A stretch of 64,000 nucleotides of DNA from positions 124,001 to 188,000 of the forward strand of contig LODT01000025.1 of NCBI GenBank assembly GCA_001606155.1, written 5' to 3'. A model generated the notes under the pieces. That model was not told where the DNA came from. It saw nothing but the letters and a program-made list of their open reading frames with translations, and searched no databases. The translations under genes were made by a program, and so were the position numbers. How positions within the stretch are numbered: position 1 is the first letter of the stretch; each line of letters starts with the position of its first letter. Source of the stretch: Tieghemostelium lacteum (lineage: Eukaryota > Evosea > Eumycetozoa > Dictyosteliales > Raperosteliaceae). Of this stretch, positions 47,288-57,123 are shown in pieces.

Positions 47288-47956
47288 TTAATAGTTGGGT
47301 AGAGGTCTTTTAATGACTTTAAATTCCATATCTTCTACACCTGTAATACCAGCTTTAATAGTTTGACCTGGTTTAACTGGACCTACACCTTGAGGTGTAC
47401 CAGTAAGGATTAAATCACCCTCTTCAAGAGTCATGATAGAACTTACATATTGAATAAGGAAAGGAATCTTAAAGATCATATCTTTAGTGGAGCCCTTTTG
47501 TTTCATCTCACCATCTACAGAACACCACAATTCGACATCGAATGGATTTGGTATTTTTTCTTTTGGTATAAATCCACTGACGGGACAATAGGTATCATAA
47601 CCTTTTGCAACTGACCATGGCAGACCTTTAGCTTTTGCCTTGTTTTGTAGATCTCTACTGGTCATATCCAATGCCAACGTATATCCACCTACAAAATCCA
47701 TTGCATTCTTTTCATGTATATCCCTACCTTTCTTTGAAATTACAATACCTAATTCAACTTCATGATGTACATCTGCTTCTGCACTATTTGGAATCTCAAT
47801 AGCACCATTAACAGTACCTTTCAATAAATAACTACTAGTAGGTTTCAAAAAAAAGAATGGTTCAGTTGGTACATCATTTCCTAATTCCTTAGCATGTGAT
47901 GCATAATTTCTACCAATTGCAACAATCTTTTTACCTGTTTCCCAAAATCTTTTCAT
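47288..47956 (-). CDS. fahd1: FAHD1-like acylpyruvase / oxaloacetate decarboxylase
   Basis: A single exon of 222 aa, the usual length of the short FAH-domain proteins. Signatures: KIVAIGRNYASHAKELGN, then EPFFFLKPTSSYL, the metal-binding cluster ADVHHEVELGIVI (Glu residues), VGGYTLALDMTSRDLQ and LEEGDLILTGTPQGVGPV. The animal FAHD1 enzyme acts in mitochondria on acylpyruvates and oxaloacetate with Mg2+; I infer the same here. A link to the neighbouring citrate synthase, which uses oxaloacetate, is possible but gene order in these genomes rarely reflects pathways. The N-terminus is short and gives no strong targeting peptide. Confidence 0.95.
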   Translation of the reverse strand: MKRFWETGKKIVAIGRNYASHAKELGNDVPTEPFFFLKPTSSYLLKGTVNGAIEIPNSAEADVHHEVELGIVISKKGRDIHEKNAMDFVGGYTLALDMTSRDLQNKAKAKGLPWSVAKGYDTYCPVSGFIPKEKIPNPFDVELWCSVDGEMKQKGSTKDMIFKIPFLIQYVSSIMTLEEGDLILTGTPQGVGPVKPGQTIKAGITGVEDMEFKVIKRPLPNY

Positions 47957-48447
47957 TCTTCTTCTTCTTCTTTAATCAGATTATGATTTTATAAAAATTC
48001 TAAAAAAATAAAAAAAATCTAATTTACCACATCAACCTCACAGTGTGAACAACTCTTTCTTAAATTATACGAATTCCAAATTTAATACTAATTTAAATTC
48101 ATATTTTTATATTAAATGAATCTAAGATTTTGTTCGCAGATATAATGTTAATATCATTATGAAAACTAGTATTTTATACCCCTTCTAGAATTTAAGGTTT
48201 TACTCGTTGATTGTAAAATTTCAATGGAAATATAAGGGTAGATTTCGACACTGGACACAAAATTCAACTCATTTCCACCGGTGACGACATAAGCCAAAGG
48301 TTTTTTGTCTAATCAAGAAAAAAAATCAAAAATATCTTGGTTGGAAATGAATAAAATTTTATTATAAAACATACCTAAATGACGACTTTAGTTTTTTAAA
48401 TTCATTTTCAAAATTTAATTAAATATTTATAATACACAGCTACAATA
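47957..48447. other. intergenic, about 490 bases
   Basis: Divergent upstream region of FAHD1 and the secreted protein gene. A less AT-rich block lies near 48235-48310 (GGTGACGACATAAGCC). No gene is seen. Confidence 0.5.
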
Positions 48448-49305
48448 ATGAAATATCTAATCACAATTTTAGTTATTCTCTCTTGTCTATTACTTACCAA
48501 TGCTCACAAGCCACCAAAGTATATGAATTATGTTCCATACAATGGTGTAAATTGCACAGGTCCAATCACAGGTCATGGTACTAGTTATCTATTAAATACT
48601 TGGTATGTTAATTCAGATAAATAGATTTTCAAATAGTTATGTTATATTAACAGGAATTTTTGTTTTTGTAAAAATAGTATACCATTTGAATCTTATGCTT
48701 TAAAGTATGTTCTTAATGGTAGTAATATTGAATCTTATTATTATTTGACTCAGAATTGTACTGGTACTGAATATGGTCCTTCTACCAGTGCTGTTGATGC
48801 TTGCTATAGATTTAGACAAGGTACCTCTGCCAACCCATACTTTTACTCTTATTTGTCTGTCAGTCGTAAAGCTATCAAACCACCAAAGAATCAATTAACC
48901 TTGTATTTGAAATCTTATCCAGAGAGTGACGATTCCTGTGATGGTGATTTCAATTGGTCAAAATATGTTACCAATGGTACCACATGGTTTATCTACACTA
49001 ATCTAACTGAGACTCTCTACTGTGACAGTAATAATAAACCAATTGAATTGATTTGTAATACCACTACAAGTCTATGTGATGCCACTGTCAAATACGCAAC
49101 TTGTGACCCATTCCCTCAACAATTGGCAAACTTAATCACCAAATGTAAAGGTCCAAATCCACAATACTCTTCATCTTCTGATTCTGATTCCGATCTTGAA
49201 AACCTCCTAGATGACCTTGTAGACGAAAAAATAACCTATGATTTCGTATCACATCTACCAAATGGTTTACATCACCCACTTGCAAGTGTTCCAAAAATAA
49301 ATTAA
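48448..49305 (+). CDS. secreted Cys-containing protein, unknown function
   Basis: Two exons, 48448-48602 and 48678-49305, giving 260 aa. The intron starts GTATGTTA and ends AAAATAG and restores a Cys codon (NTCIPFES). The signal peptide (from MKYLITILVILSCLLL) is followed by a beta-rich domain with about eleven Cys and many N-glycosylation sites (NCTG, NWSK, NGTT, NLTE, NTTT). A Ser/Asp-rich linker (about 205-225) and a polar tail follow. The arrangement resembles small secreted proteins repeated in dictyostelid genomes, but I cannot name it. No membrane helix or GPI signal is visible at the end. Confidence 0.8.
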
Positions 49306-49523
49306 TTTCATTTTCCATTTTTTACTATTTCAATATAGTAAAAATATTACAATCAAAATTTCCAGTAATCGCTATCCCTATTATTTTGAAATTATTATAC
49401 ACTATATAATTTGATATTTCTTTTACTTTGTAAACCTTTTTGGTTTATAAAAAAAAAATGTGTTTTTATTTTTTAATTTTGTAAGTTTGTTGATAAGACA
49501 GGGGTGAACAAAATAATTGAATC

Positions 49524-50571
49524 ATGGAAAAAAGGATTTATACATACAATTCACCTTGGATAATTTATGGTCTAAGTTGGAGTACAAGAATTAATCAACC
49601 ATTTAGAATAGCAATTGGATCATTTCTAGAAGATTACACAAACAGAGTTGATGTTATTCAATTGAATGAGGAAACTGATCAATTTGAAGTATTATGTGGT
49701 TTCGAGCATCCCTATCCACCAACAAAATGCATGTGGATACCAGATAAAAACTGTACTAGACCTGATCTATTGGCTACTACAGGTGATTATCTTAGAATAT
49801 GGGAAATTAATAACCAAAGATCCATTAAACTAAAGACATTATTAACCAATGTTAGTGTTAAATACTATATATTATATATTTATATAAAAGATTGCTCTGT
49901 GCTAATATCATTAATATTTATAGAATAAGAATAGTGAATTTTGTGCACCACTTTCAAGTTTTGATTGGAATGAAACAGATCCTTCATTGTTGGCAACTTC
50001 TTCTATTGATACTACATGTACAATTTGGAATATAGAGACAGGACAGTCAAAGACACAGTTAATTGCACATGATAAAGAGGTATTTGATGTGGCATTTGCA
50101 AGAGGTTCAGATTTATTTGCATCTGTAGGTGCTGATGGATCATTAAGAATGTTTGATTTACGTAATCTTGAGCATTCTACTATTATATACGAGACACCAA
50201 ATTTCACACCTTTATTAAGATTATGTTGGAATAAACAGGATCCAAATTATTTGGCAACTATTCAACAAGATAGTAGTAAGGTTATTATATTGGATATAAG
50301 AGTACCTTCAGTACCTGCTGCCGAACTCTCTTTCCATAAATCAGCAGTCAATGGTATTGCATGGGCACCTCATTCCTCATGTCACATTTGTACAGTCTCA
50401 GATGACAAACAAGCTCTCATTTGGGATCTTGCAAGTATGCCTAAACCTATCGATGATCCTCTTCTAACTTATTCAGCACAGGCTGAAATTAATCAACTAA
50501 ATTGGTCTTCTAGTCAACCAGATTGGATTGCCATTGCATTTGGTCCAGATTTACAAATTCTAAAAGTCTAA
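49524..50571 (+). CDS. WD40 protein, DCAF7/WDR68 family
   Basis: Two exons, 49524-49850 and 49924-50571, giving 324 aa; the intron starts GTTAGT and ends TTTATAG between codons. The protein is close to DCAF7 (HAN11, plant TTG1/LWD kin) along its whole length: it begins with a Y-x-x-PW-x-x-Y-x-x-xWS segment (residues 7-19) and has [65 protein letters not shown] and [18 protein letters not shown]. It folds as a seven-blade propeller and scaffolds DYRK-type kinases and CUL4-DDB1 in animals. The strong conservation suggests normal function. Confidence 0.95.
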
Positions 50572-50889
50572 ATTACCCCCTCATCCCACCTTTCACATGT
50601 GTATATATATTATTATAGTAGTATATATAACCACTTTATTGTACAAACCTAAAAAAATAATTACCAATAATTCCAACAATTTCAAATAATATTCTTTTAC
50701 ATTCTATACTTTCTAATAGAGACCTACAGTTCCATTATCAAAAAACTATAGTCTATTCATCGAATTTTCCATTTATGGTAAATTCAATTAAAAAAAAAAA
50801 AAACAAAAAAAATTTTTTCTAATAGATTATTGGTATTTCCTAGATTCGCCATTTATCAAAAGAAATAGAGAAATTATATATATATACAT
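50572..50889. other. intergenic, about 320 bases
   Basis: 3' end of the DCAF7-like gene and promoter of the GPC1 gene. Simple AT repeats and A tracts (50790-50812); no gene seen. Confidence 0.5.
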
Positions 50890-52220
50890 ATGGAACCATT
50901 ATTACCAAGTACCACAATCAATTTCAACCGAAGATATTCAGTTGATTCAACAGGTATTGATTTTAAACACAGAGTATCAGAGAATAGAATCATTAAAAAA
51001 CTAAAAGTTTTGGAATATGTAAATGAAAAGAGAGATGAATTTCAAACTAAAATTATAAAAGATGGTCAAGCTTCAAGTCTAATTAGAACTAAAGATAAAT
51101 TTGCATTTGTATTAGGTATGTTCATAGATCTATATATAAAGTACTTCTAAATATCAAATTATTAACATTTTTTATTTAATATATATATATAGGTGTATTA
51201 AATTTATGTATTATATCATTTTTGGCAGGTAAATTTCCATTGATGATATCGTATTTGTATACCACAGAGTTTGCAATATTATTCCTAATCAGAGTAATAT
51301 TATATAAAAAGAAAAATTATCATTATTTTCTATTTGACTTTTGTTACTACGCCAATATATTGTTATTGTTTTATTTGTATGTTTACAAGAGTCCTAGTTT
51401 ATTTATCTTGACATATTGTATTAGTAATGGTCCTTTGATTGTTGCTGTCATTCCTTATAGAAATTCAATGGTATTTCATTCACTGGACAAAGCAACATCA
51501 GTATTCATTCATATTCTTCCGTCAGTAGTTACCTACTCACTTCGATGGAATTCTCCAGAGATTCTAGCAACTGTTGACAAACAAGATATAGGTATAGGTT
51601 GGAGACAATTCTTTTTCTATCCCATACTGTTTTATGTACTCTGGCAATGTGTTTATCTAGTCTATGTATATCAAATGAGAAAAGATGTTGTCAGAGAAAA
51701 AGGTTATATCACAAGTCTAGAACTTCTCAGTAGAATACCAAAAAATAAGAAACCATCTTTTATCACCAAACTCCTAAATTCAGCAGGTCAACAAAATGCC
51801 AAAATTCTATTGATATTCTTTCAGTTTTTGTATACATGTTTGACACTTATACCATGTAGATTGCTATACAATCGACAGATACTTCACAGTGTCTATATAG
51901 TGCTTATTCTGCTAGTTAGTATATGGAATGGTGCAAATTTCTATGTTACTGTATTTTCAAATAACTATGTAAAAGAGATGAAAGATAGAGAGGAAAGATG
52001 GAAGAGAATCATTGTCTCTTCATTTGGAACTACAAATCCACATGGTACCAATAGTGCAGGTGGATCTGCAACCAACTCACCAGTATTACAATCATCAACA
52101 GAATCCATATCTCCAACTAACAGTCCTAAACCTACAAATTTCCATCTCATCAATAGTCAAGGTAATATCAAAGAGATACCAAATGAATCAATGTTAACTG
52201 ATCCTAAAATCTTAGAATAA
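50890..52220 (+). CDS. gpc1: glycerophosphocholine acyltransferase, GPC1 family
   Basis: Two exons, 50890-51115 and 51193-52220, giving 417 aa; the intron starts GTATGTTC and ends TATATAG. After a basic helix (KKLKVLEYVNEKRDEFQ) there are about eight membrane segments. Family motifs (formerly DUF2838) are clear: YYLFDFCYYAN-like (here HYFLFDFCYYANILL), YCISNGPLIVAVIPYRNS, LDKATSVFIHILPSVVTYSLRW (in parts) and WQCVYLVYVYQMR. Yeast Gpc1 acylates glycerophosphocholine with acyl-CoA to make lysophosphatidylcholine, part of phosphatidylcholine remodelling. The Ser/Thr/Asn-rich tail (from about residue 355) is low complexity. Stop codon is 19 bases from that of the converging UBE3D-like gene. Confidence 0.92.
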
Positions 52221-52239
52221 ACAAGATCATATTTTTTTA

Positions 52240-53589
52240 TTAAATTTTTAATCTTAGTATACCAATTTTAAAATTAATTTTAGATTGTTCTAAATGTTTT
52301 CTGTGGTTTGGAAATATATTGTTACTTGAGTTTAGAAGATCTATTACAACTTTACAGTCTTCTGGAGGTAGATATAAATGTTTAATTTGATAGTTGGATT
52401 CCCATTCTCTTACTATATCTCTATCATTTTTATCATCTTGTATTTGGTGATAGAGTACTTTTAGAATAGGTTTAAATTCATCGGTATTGGTATTAACTGA
52501 AGAGTCATTTGAATAATAGTTTGAATAGAATAAAGTTTCCCAGTGAATAAGTGATATTATAGCAAATACTTGTTTACTGTGTAAACAAGTCAATGAGAAT
52601 TTAAAAGTGATAGATGATCTACTAGCCAAGAGAATTTGTGTTGATATATATGTCTCTAGAGTATATAGGTCATAGAGATTAGACACATTCGATAAAGAAT
52701 AGTTTTTAAATGATTGTGGAGGTGATAATGTTGTTGTAATTGCATGTTTAAATAATCTATAGTTATATGACAGATTCTCTTGAACTTGATTTAAACCAAC
52801 TGTACTATAACACATTTTACATTGAACTATATTCCATTCTTGATTTAAATAATCAGGACCTACTAAAACCTTTTCTTTACTTTTACTACCTATTACTAAA
52901 TCCTCTGTATTTACATTATCATTATGCACCAATACAAATCTATCACCGATGAAATAGTAGTCTACCAATGCATTAATATCACCAGTTGGGAATCCATTGA
53001 AACTTGTTACACCTGTACATCCACATAACCAAACATCCATCATTTCAACCCAGTTACTCGACGGTAGTAACTTTATTATATACTTTTTATCTTTATTAAC
53101 CGAGTCCTTAAGTAACCTATTCAAACATTGTCTACAATACACACTGTTATCACCACTGTCAGTGGTATTTAAATGTTGTTTTAAGGTATCTGTATTGTCT
53201 AGTGCTGTTAGATGATGATCATCAATTACATCGTCTAATAAAGTTGCTGAACTACTTTGTAAAGGATCAGATAGATCGATTAAAAGTGTTGCTTTGATTT
53301 CTAGTGAATAGGAATCAGTAGAGTTTACATCTTGTTGACAATGTAGAGTATTTTGGTTTATTCTGCAGTGTAGAGGTAATGGTATATCAAGTTTATGTAT
53401 CTCTTGTTGTAAGTTAAATATTTTTATATGAATACTATTACTATTAGCTCTAACATCGTATCTAACATTCTTTTTATTCTCTATTAGATTTTGGATATTA
53501 ACAATAACTAAAAGAGTCTTTATATTTTTTAGTTTTTCTAAATAAAATATTATCTTTTTGTTATTGTAATTTTCATTTGCATGAGACAT
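52240..53589 (-). CDS. UBE3D-like E3 ubiquitin ligase (HECT_2 family)
   Basis: A single exon of 449 aa on the minus strand. The HECT_2/E2-binding family signatures are present in order: a Cys pair in YCRQCLNRLL, then LLPSSNWVEMMDVWLCGC, DYYFIGDRFVLVHND, a second Cys pair in QCKMCYSTVG, and YNYRLFKHAIT followed by Leu-rich strands to the end. In animals UBE3D (UBE2CBP) binds UBE2C and similar E2 enzymes. The residues are spaced by Asn/Asp-rich inserts, which is usual in dictyostelids. It is head-to-head with the ATAD5-like gene (108 bases between start codons), so the two may share a promoter; ATAD5 biology also involves ubiquitin (UAF1-USP1), though this is only a suggestive coincidence. Confidence 0.88.
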   Translation of the reverse strand: MSHANENYNNKKIIFYLEKLKNIKTLLVIVNIQNLIENKKNVRYDVRANSNSIHIKIFNLQQEIHKLDIPLPLHCRINQNTLHCQQDVNSTDSYSLEIKATLLIDLSDPLQSSSATLLDDVIDDHHLTALDNTDTLKQHLNTTDSGDNSVYCRQCLNRLLKDSVNKDKKYIIKLLPSSNWVEMMDVWLCGCTGVTSFNGFPTGDINALVDYYFIGDRFVLVHNDNVNTEDLVIGSKSKEKVLVGPDYLNQEWNIVQCKMCYSTVGLNQVQENLSYNYRLFKHAITTTLSPPQSFKNYSLSNVSNLYDLYTLETYISTQILLASRSSITFKFSLTCLHSKQVFAIISLIHWETLFYSNYYSNDSSVNTNTDEFKPILKVLYHQIQDDKNDRDIVREWESNYQIKHLYLPPEDCKVVIDLLNSSNNIFPNHRKHLEQSKINFKIGILRLKI

Positions 53590-53697
53590 ACTGTGTATTT
53601 ACTAATCGGTGCGCCTTTTTTTTTTAATTAATTTTTTAGTTTTCTAATAATTACACAATTAAATGAACTTTTATTTGTTTAAAGTAAAACTATAATA

Positions 53698-56118
53698 ATG
53701 GATGAGTCAAAGAATAATAAAAGGAAAAAAGAACCAAAGGCTCAAAAGACAAATAAAAGCAAAACTGAAAAGAAAAAGATAAAATTAGAAAATGATAAAC
53801 CACCAACTATAACTACAAGATCAAATAGTAAAATCAACAAAGTAACATCACCTAGTTTATTAAGTTATCTAGAACCTGTTATTAGTATAGATAGTTCAGA
53901 TGTCAGTAGTAACGAGAATGGAAATACTGACAAAAGTTACAATAGTGACAGTGATTGTAGTTCTTCTAAAGACAGTCCACCAAAACCACTTCACCCATTC
54001 TTTAGTAAACAACAAGACCAGGTCAAGAAAAAGAAACAAAGAGATATAAACCAGAAAACTCTACAAGATAAACTACAGAACAACTCAAATGTAGCTGAAA
54101 TGTTTCTAAGTAAGGAAGAAAAAGATAAATTGGCATTTGAAAAGAGTCAACATCAATTCAGACTTGACATTATAAAATCACATGAAGATCATGCCAAAAT
54201 GAATGCTGGTAAACCTATTCATCCATTCTTTTTATCTACACCTTCTTCCAATTCCAGTACTATTTCAAATGGTAAAAATAGTAATGGTACAAGTAAAAGT
54301 CCAATTGATTTAGATGATTATGAAACACCTTCCTCACAGGCACTATGTAATCAAAAGACATTTATATTACCAGAGTTCCCGAATGAACCTTATTTATGTC
54401 ATGTTAATTGGGTTAATAGTGGATTTGATGAAATTGTACATCAAAATGGTATTATTGATGTAGATGATAGTGATAGAGAAAAGGTGTCTTTGATATCTGA
54501 GAATAGGAATGATATTAAATGGCAGCCAAAGATTGAAAAGTATAGTAAAGAAGAGAAGTTAAAGAGAGTTTTTAATGATTATCATAGGTTATTGGATTAT
54601 GATAAGAATTTGGTATTTTCAATATTTGAAGATGAATTTAAAACTTTTGAAAATACATATAATAAGAAGAATAGTGGTAATAGTAATAGTAGTTTAATAT
54701 GTAAATATTATAGTCCTGAAAACAATGTTTTTGTAGACAATCAAGAGATTATAGAATATTTTGATAAATGGTTGGGTAAATGGAAAACTAAGCAAGATAA
54801 TAGAAAACTAAAAGACTCTCAAAAAAAGAAGAAGAAAATGAGTAAGAAAGTAAAGTCTTCATCGTCACTGGTTAACTCATTGTTGATTATAGGTGACATT
54901 GGGGCTGGTAAGACTAGTTTGGTGTATTCCAAGACTGAAGAATATGGCTTTACAGTATTGGAATCAAATTCCAGTTACAAGAGATCAGGAAAATGTGTAC
55001 AGGAAATGTATGGTGAAGCTACTCAATCTAGAAACCTGTCAACACAGGATAAAGATACTTTAGTACTCTTTGATGAGATTGATATCATCTATGAAGAAGA
55101 CAAAGGATTTTTCAGTGCACTCACTCAACTGATCTCCAATTCTAAGATACCTCTGGTTATGACATGTAATCAGTTAACTACATCTATTGAACAGTTGGTT
55201 TTGGACAGTGGTTTGATTTCATTGTATATGAAGAAACCTGTGTTTACAGTAGACCTATTTGTGTATTTGTCTTTTGTGATGGTTAGTGAGGACATCAATC
55301 CTTTACCATCCTCAGAGGATTTAATGAATTTCATTCATTTGAATAACAATGATCTGAGAAAGTGTCTGAATTCTCTGGATTTTTATAGAAAATCTCAGAA
55401 TCCTATAGTACCAAATGCATTCGGGTTGGCATATTGGGAGTTTTCAAATCATATTGATCAGATGTTAGGGAATTTATTTGAATTTCAAAATGGTGATGAT
55501 TTGTATTTTAATAATTACCTCCAACAGAATAGTGATATGGATATAGACCAGATTGCATCGATGCTTGATACCATGTCTCTATGTAATGTAATTGTAAATA
55601 GACCTTTGAATATTAGGTCTATTAATGATAATGAAAATTATCAACCAATTTTAGATAGTGGTGATAGAGAACAGTGTCTATTGGAGCAGAATGGTAGTAT
55701 ACAAATACCAGATCAATGGATATACAATAACTATCATAACTACTATACATCCAATGACCAGAATTCTATAAGATTTAAAGTGGCAGTTGAAATATCTAAT
55801 CTCAATATTAAAGAATTTAATTGTTCATTTAGTATACAAGAGAACCAGATATTAAAGTATTTCAGTAGTGTTGATAGTATCATTATTAACAATCCACAAT
55901 CATTAACACCTATTGAATCTAATACACAACGAAACCTTTTGGATAGATTTGCCATGGCATCACGATCACTTATCAATCAACAAGAGATACTCCATTTTGT
56001 AAATATATTTTGTTTGAATGAACAAGAAAGAAAATCGACCAATGCAAAAAGAAATAATAGGTTTTATCATTACCTCAATCTCAGTGAAGAAGAAATCAAT
56101 TTATTTATAAAAGAATAA
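53698..56118 (+). CDS. ATAD5/Elg1-like PCNA unloader, AAA+ ATPase
   Basis: A single exon of 806 aa. The Lys/Ser-rich N-terminus (1-150) carries two near-copies of a K-P-[LI]-H-P-F-F motif (KPLHPFFSK and KPIHPFFLS). The AAA+ core has Walker A GDIGAGKTS (about 399-407), the ESNSSYKRSGK segment, Walker B LVLFDEIDII (about 455-464) and sensor-1 PLVMTCNQ. The C-terminal half matches the RFC-like collar region (LRKCLNSLDFY and helices). ATAD5/Elg1 replaces Rfc1 in an RFC-like complex that removes PCNA from DNA after replication. The lack of a clamp-loader BRCT domain and the presence of the HPFF motifs fit ATAD5 rather than RFC1 or CTF18. Shorter than the animal protein. Confidence 0.92.
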   Translation: MDESKNNKRKKEPKAQKTNKSKTEKKKIKLENDKPPTITTRSNSKINKVTSPSLLSYLEPVISIDSSDVSSNENGNTDKSYNSDSDCSSSKDSPPKPLHPFFSKQQDQVKKKKQRDINQKTLQDKLQNNSNVAEMFLSKEEKDKLAFEKSQHQFRLDIIKSHEDHAKMNAGKPIHPFFLSTPSSNSSTISNGKNSNGTSKSPIDLDDYETPSSQALCNQKTFILPEFPNEPYLCHVNWVNSGFDEIVHQNGIIDVDDSDREKVSLISENRNDIKWQPKIEKYSKEEKLKRVFNDYHRLLDYDKNLVFSIFEDEFKTFENTYNKKNSGNSNSSLICKYYSPENNVFVDNQEIIEYFDKWLGKWKTKQDNRKLKDSQKKKKKMSKKVKSSSSLVNSLLIIGDIGAGKTSLVYSKTEEYGFTVLESNSSYKRSGKCVQEMYGEATQSRNLSTQDKDTLVLFDEIDIIYEEDKGFFSALTQLISNSKIPLVMTCNQLTTSIEQLVLDSGLISLYMKKPVFTVDLFVYLSFVMVSEDINPLPSSEDLMNFIHLNNNDLRKCLNSLDFYRKSQNPIVPNAFGLAYWEFSNHIDQMLGNLFEFQNGDDLYFNNYLQQNSDMDIDQIASMLDTMSLCNVIVNRPLNIRSINDNENYQPILDSGDREQCLLEQNGSIQIPDQWIYNNYHNYYTSNDQNSIRFKVAVEISNLNIKEFNCSFSIQENQILKYFSSVDSIIINNPQSLTPIESNTQRNLLDRFAMASRSLINQQEILHFVNIFCLNEQERKSTNAKRNNRFYHYLNLSEEEINLFIKE

Positions 56119-57123
56119 AATACAGATCTTTTCAATGAACTAAATTTAAATTGTGAATATTATTTTTTTATCAATAAATAACAGATATCATTTGAAACCA
56201 AATAAAAGCATACATATATGTTGTATTCACAAGAATTCTGAAGATTATATAAAGATTGGAAGTTGATATATATATTTAAATGATTTTTCAATAATATTAT
56301 ATTTAGATTGAACAAATATAAAAAACTTGAATCTACGGATTTATTTCAATCTATTCTTTTGGCTGACTAATTTTATATATTAATAAAACTACCCACAATT
56401 AAAACTTTTAATTAACTAGATTCTTGTTAACATTTGAAGAATCAAATCAATAAAACAGAATTCAAGAACATTGTAAAACTAATTTTCATATTCAAAATGT
56501 ACTTTAAATCACTCTAATAAATTACAATAAAAAAAGTAAAATCAATCGTTTCTCTATTTCATTTTTTGAATTCTTTATTGATTGGGTCATTTGTTTGGTT
56601 TATTAAAGCTACAGTTTTTAGAAATTGTCTATAAATAATCAATTAGTAACCAGTTTATATATTAACGGTAATTGAAAATATAAATATACAATCAGACTAG
56701 GATTTTATTCTCGCCAAAACGATCTGAATAGCAAATATTCATTTTTTTAATCTAATCATCATTGTGTATATATTATTCAGTGTTTAATGTGTATCTACAT
56801 ACATTTATGCAAAATTAACGAATAAAAAAAAAATTACATTTTTGATTTCCTATTATTTTTTATTTTCGCCCAATCTGCAAATACATAATATTTACATAAA
56901 AATTCATTTCTATTCTAAATTTAAATTATTAATTGGATGATTTAAAATTATGGAATTTTGAGTCATATTTATGTCATGACTATCAGCATTTTGTTTTTTA
57001 AAAGTGAATTAAAAAAAAAACTAATCAGAAATTCATTGAGATTTCAAGTGTCAACTTACAAAAAATTTAATTTATTTTTTTTCTTTATAATTTTTATATA
57101 TATATTTGTAAAGTATCATTATA
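56119..57123. other. intergenic, about 1 kb
   Basis: AT-rich with no gene-like frame. An ACCCACAA-type octamer near 56390 resembles the upstream element of dictyostelid small RNA genes (DUSE), but I see no recognisable RNA within 100 bases downstream. Confidence 0.5.

Noticed and set aside
56388-56396. DUSE-like octamer as evidence of a small RNA gene
   Set aside because: A single short match in AT-rich DNA with no recognisable RNA sequence downstream.
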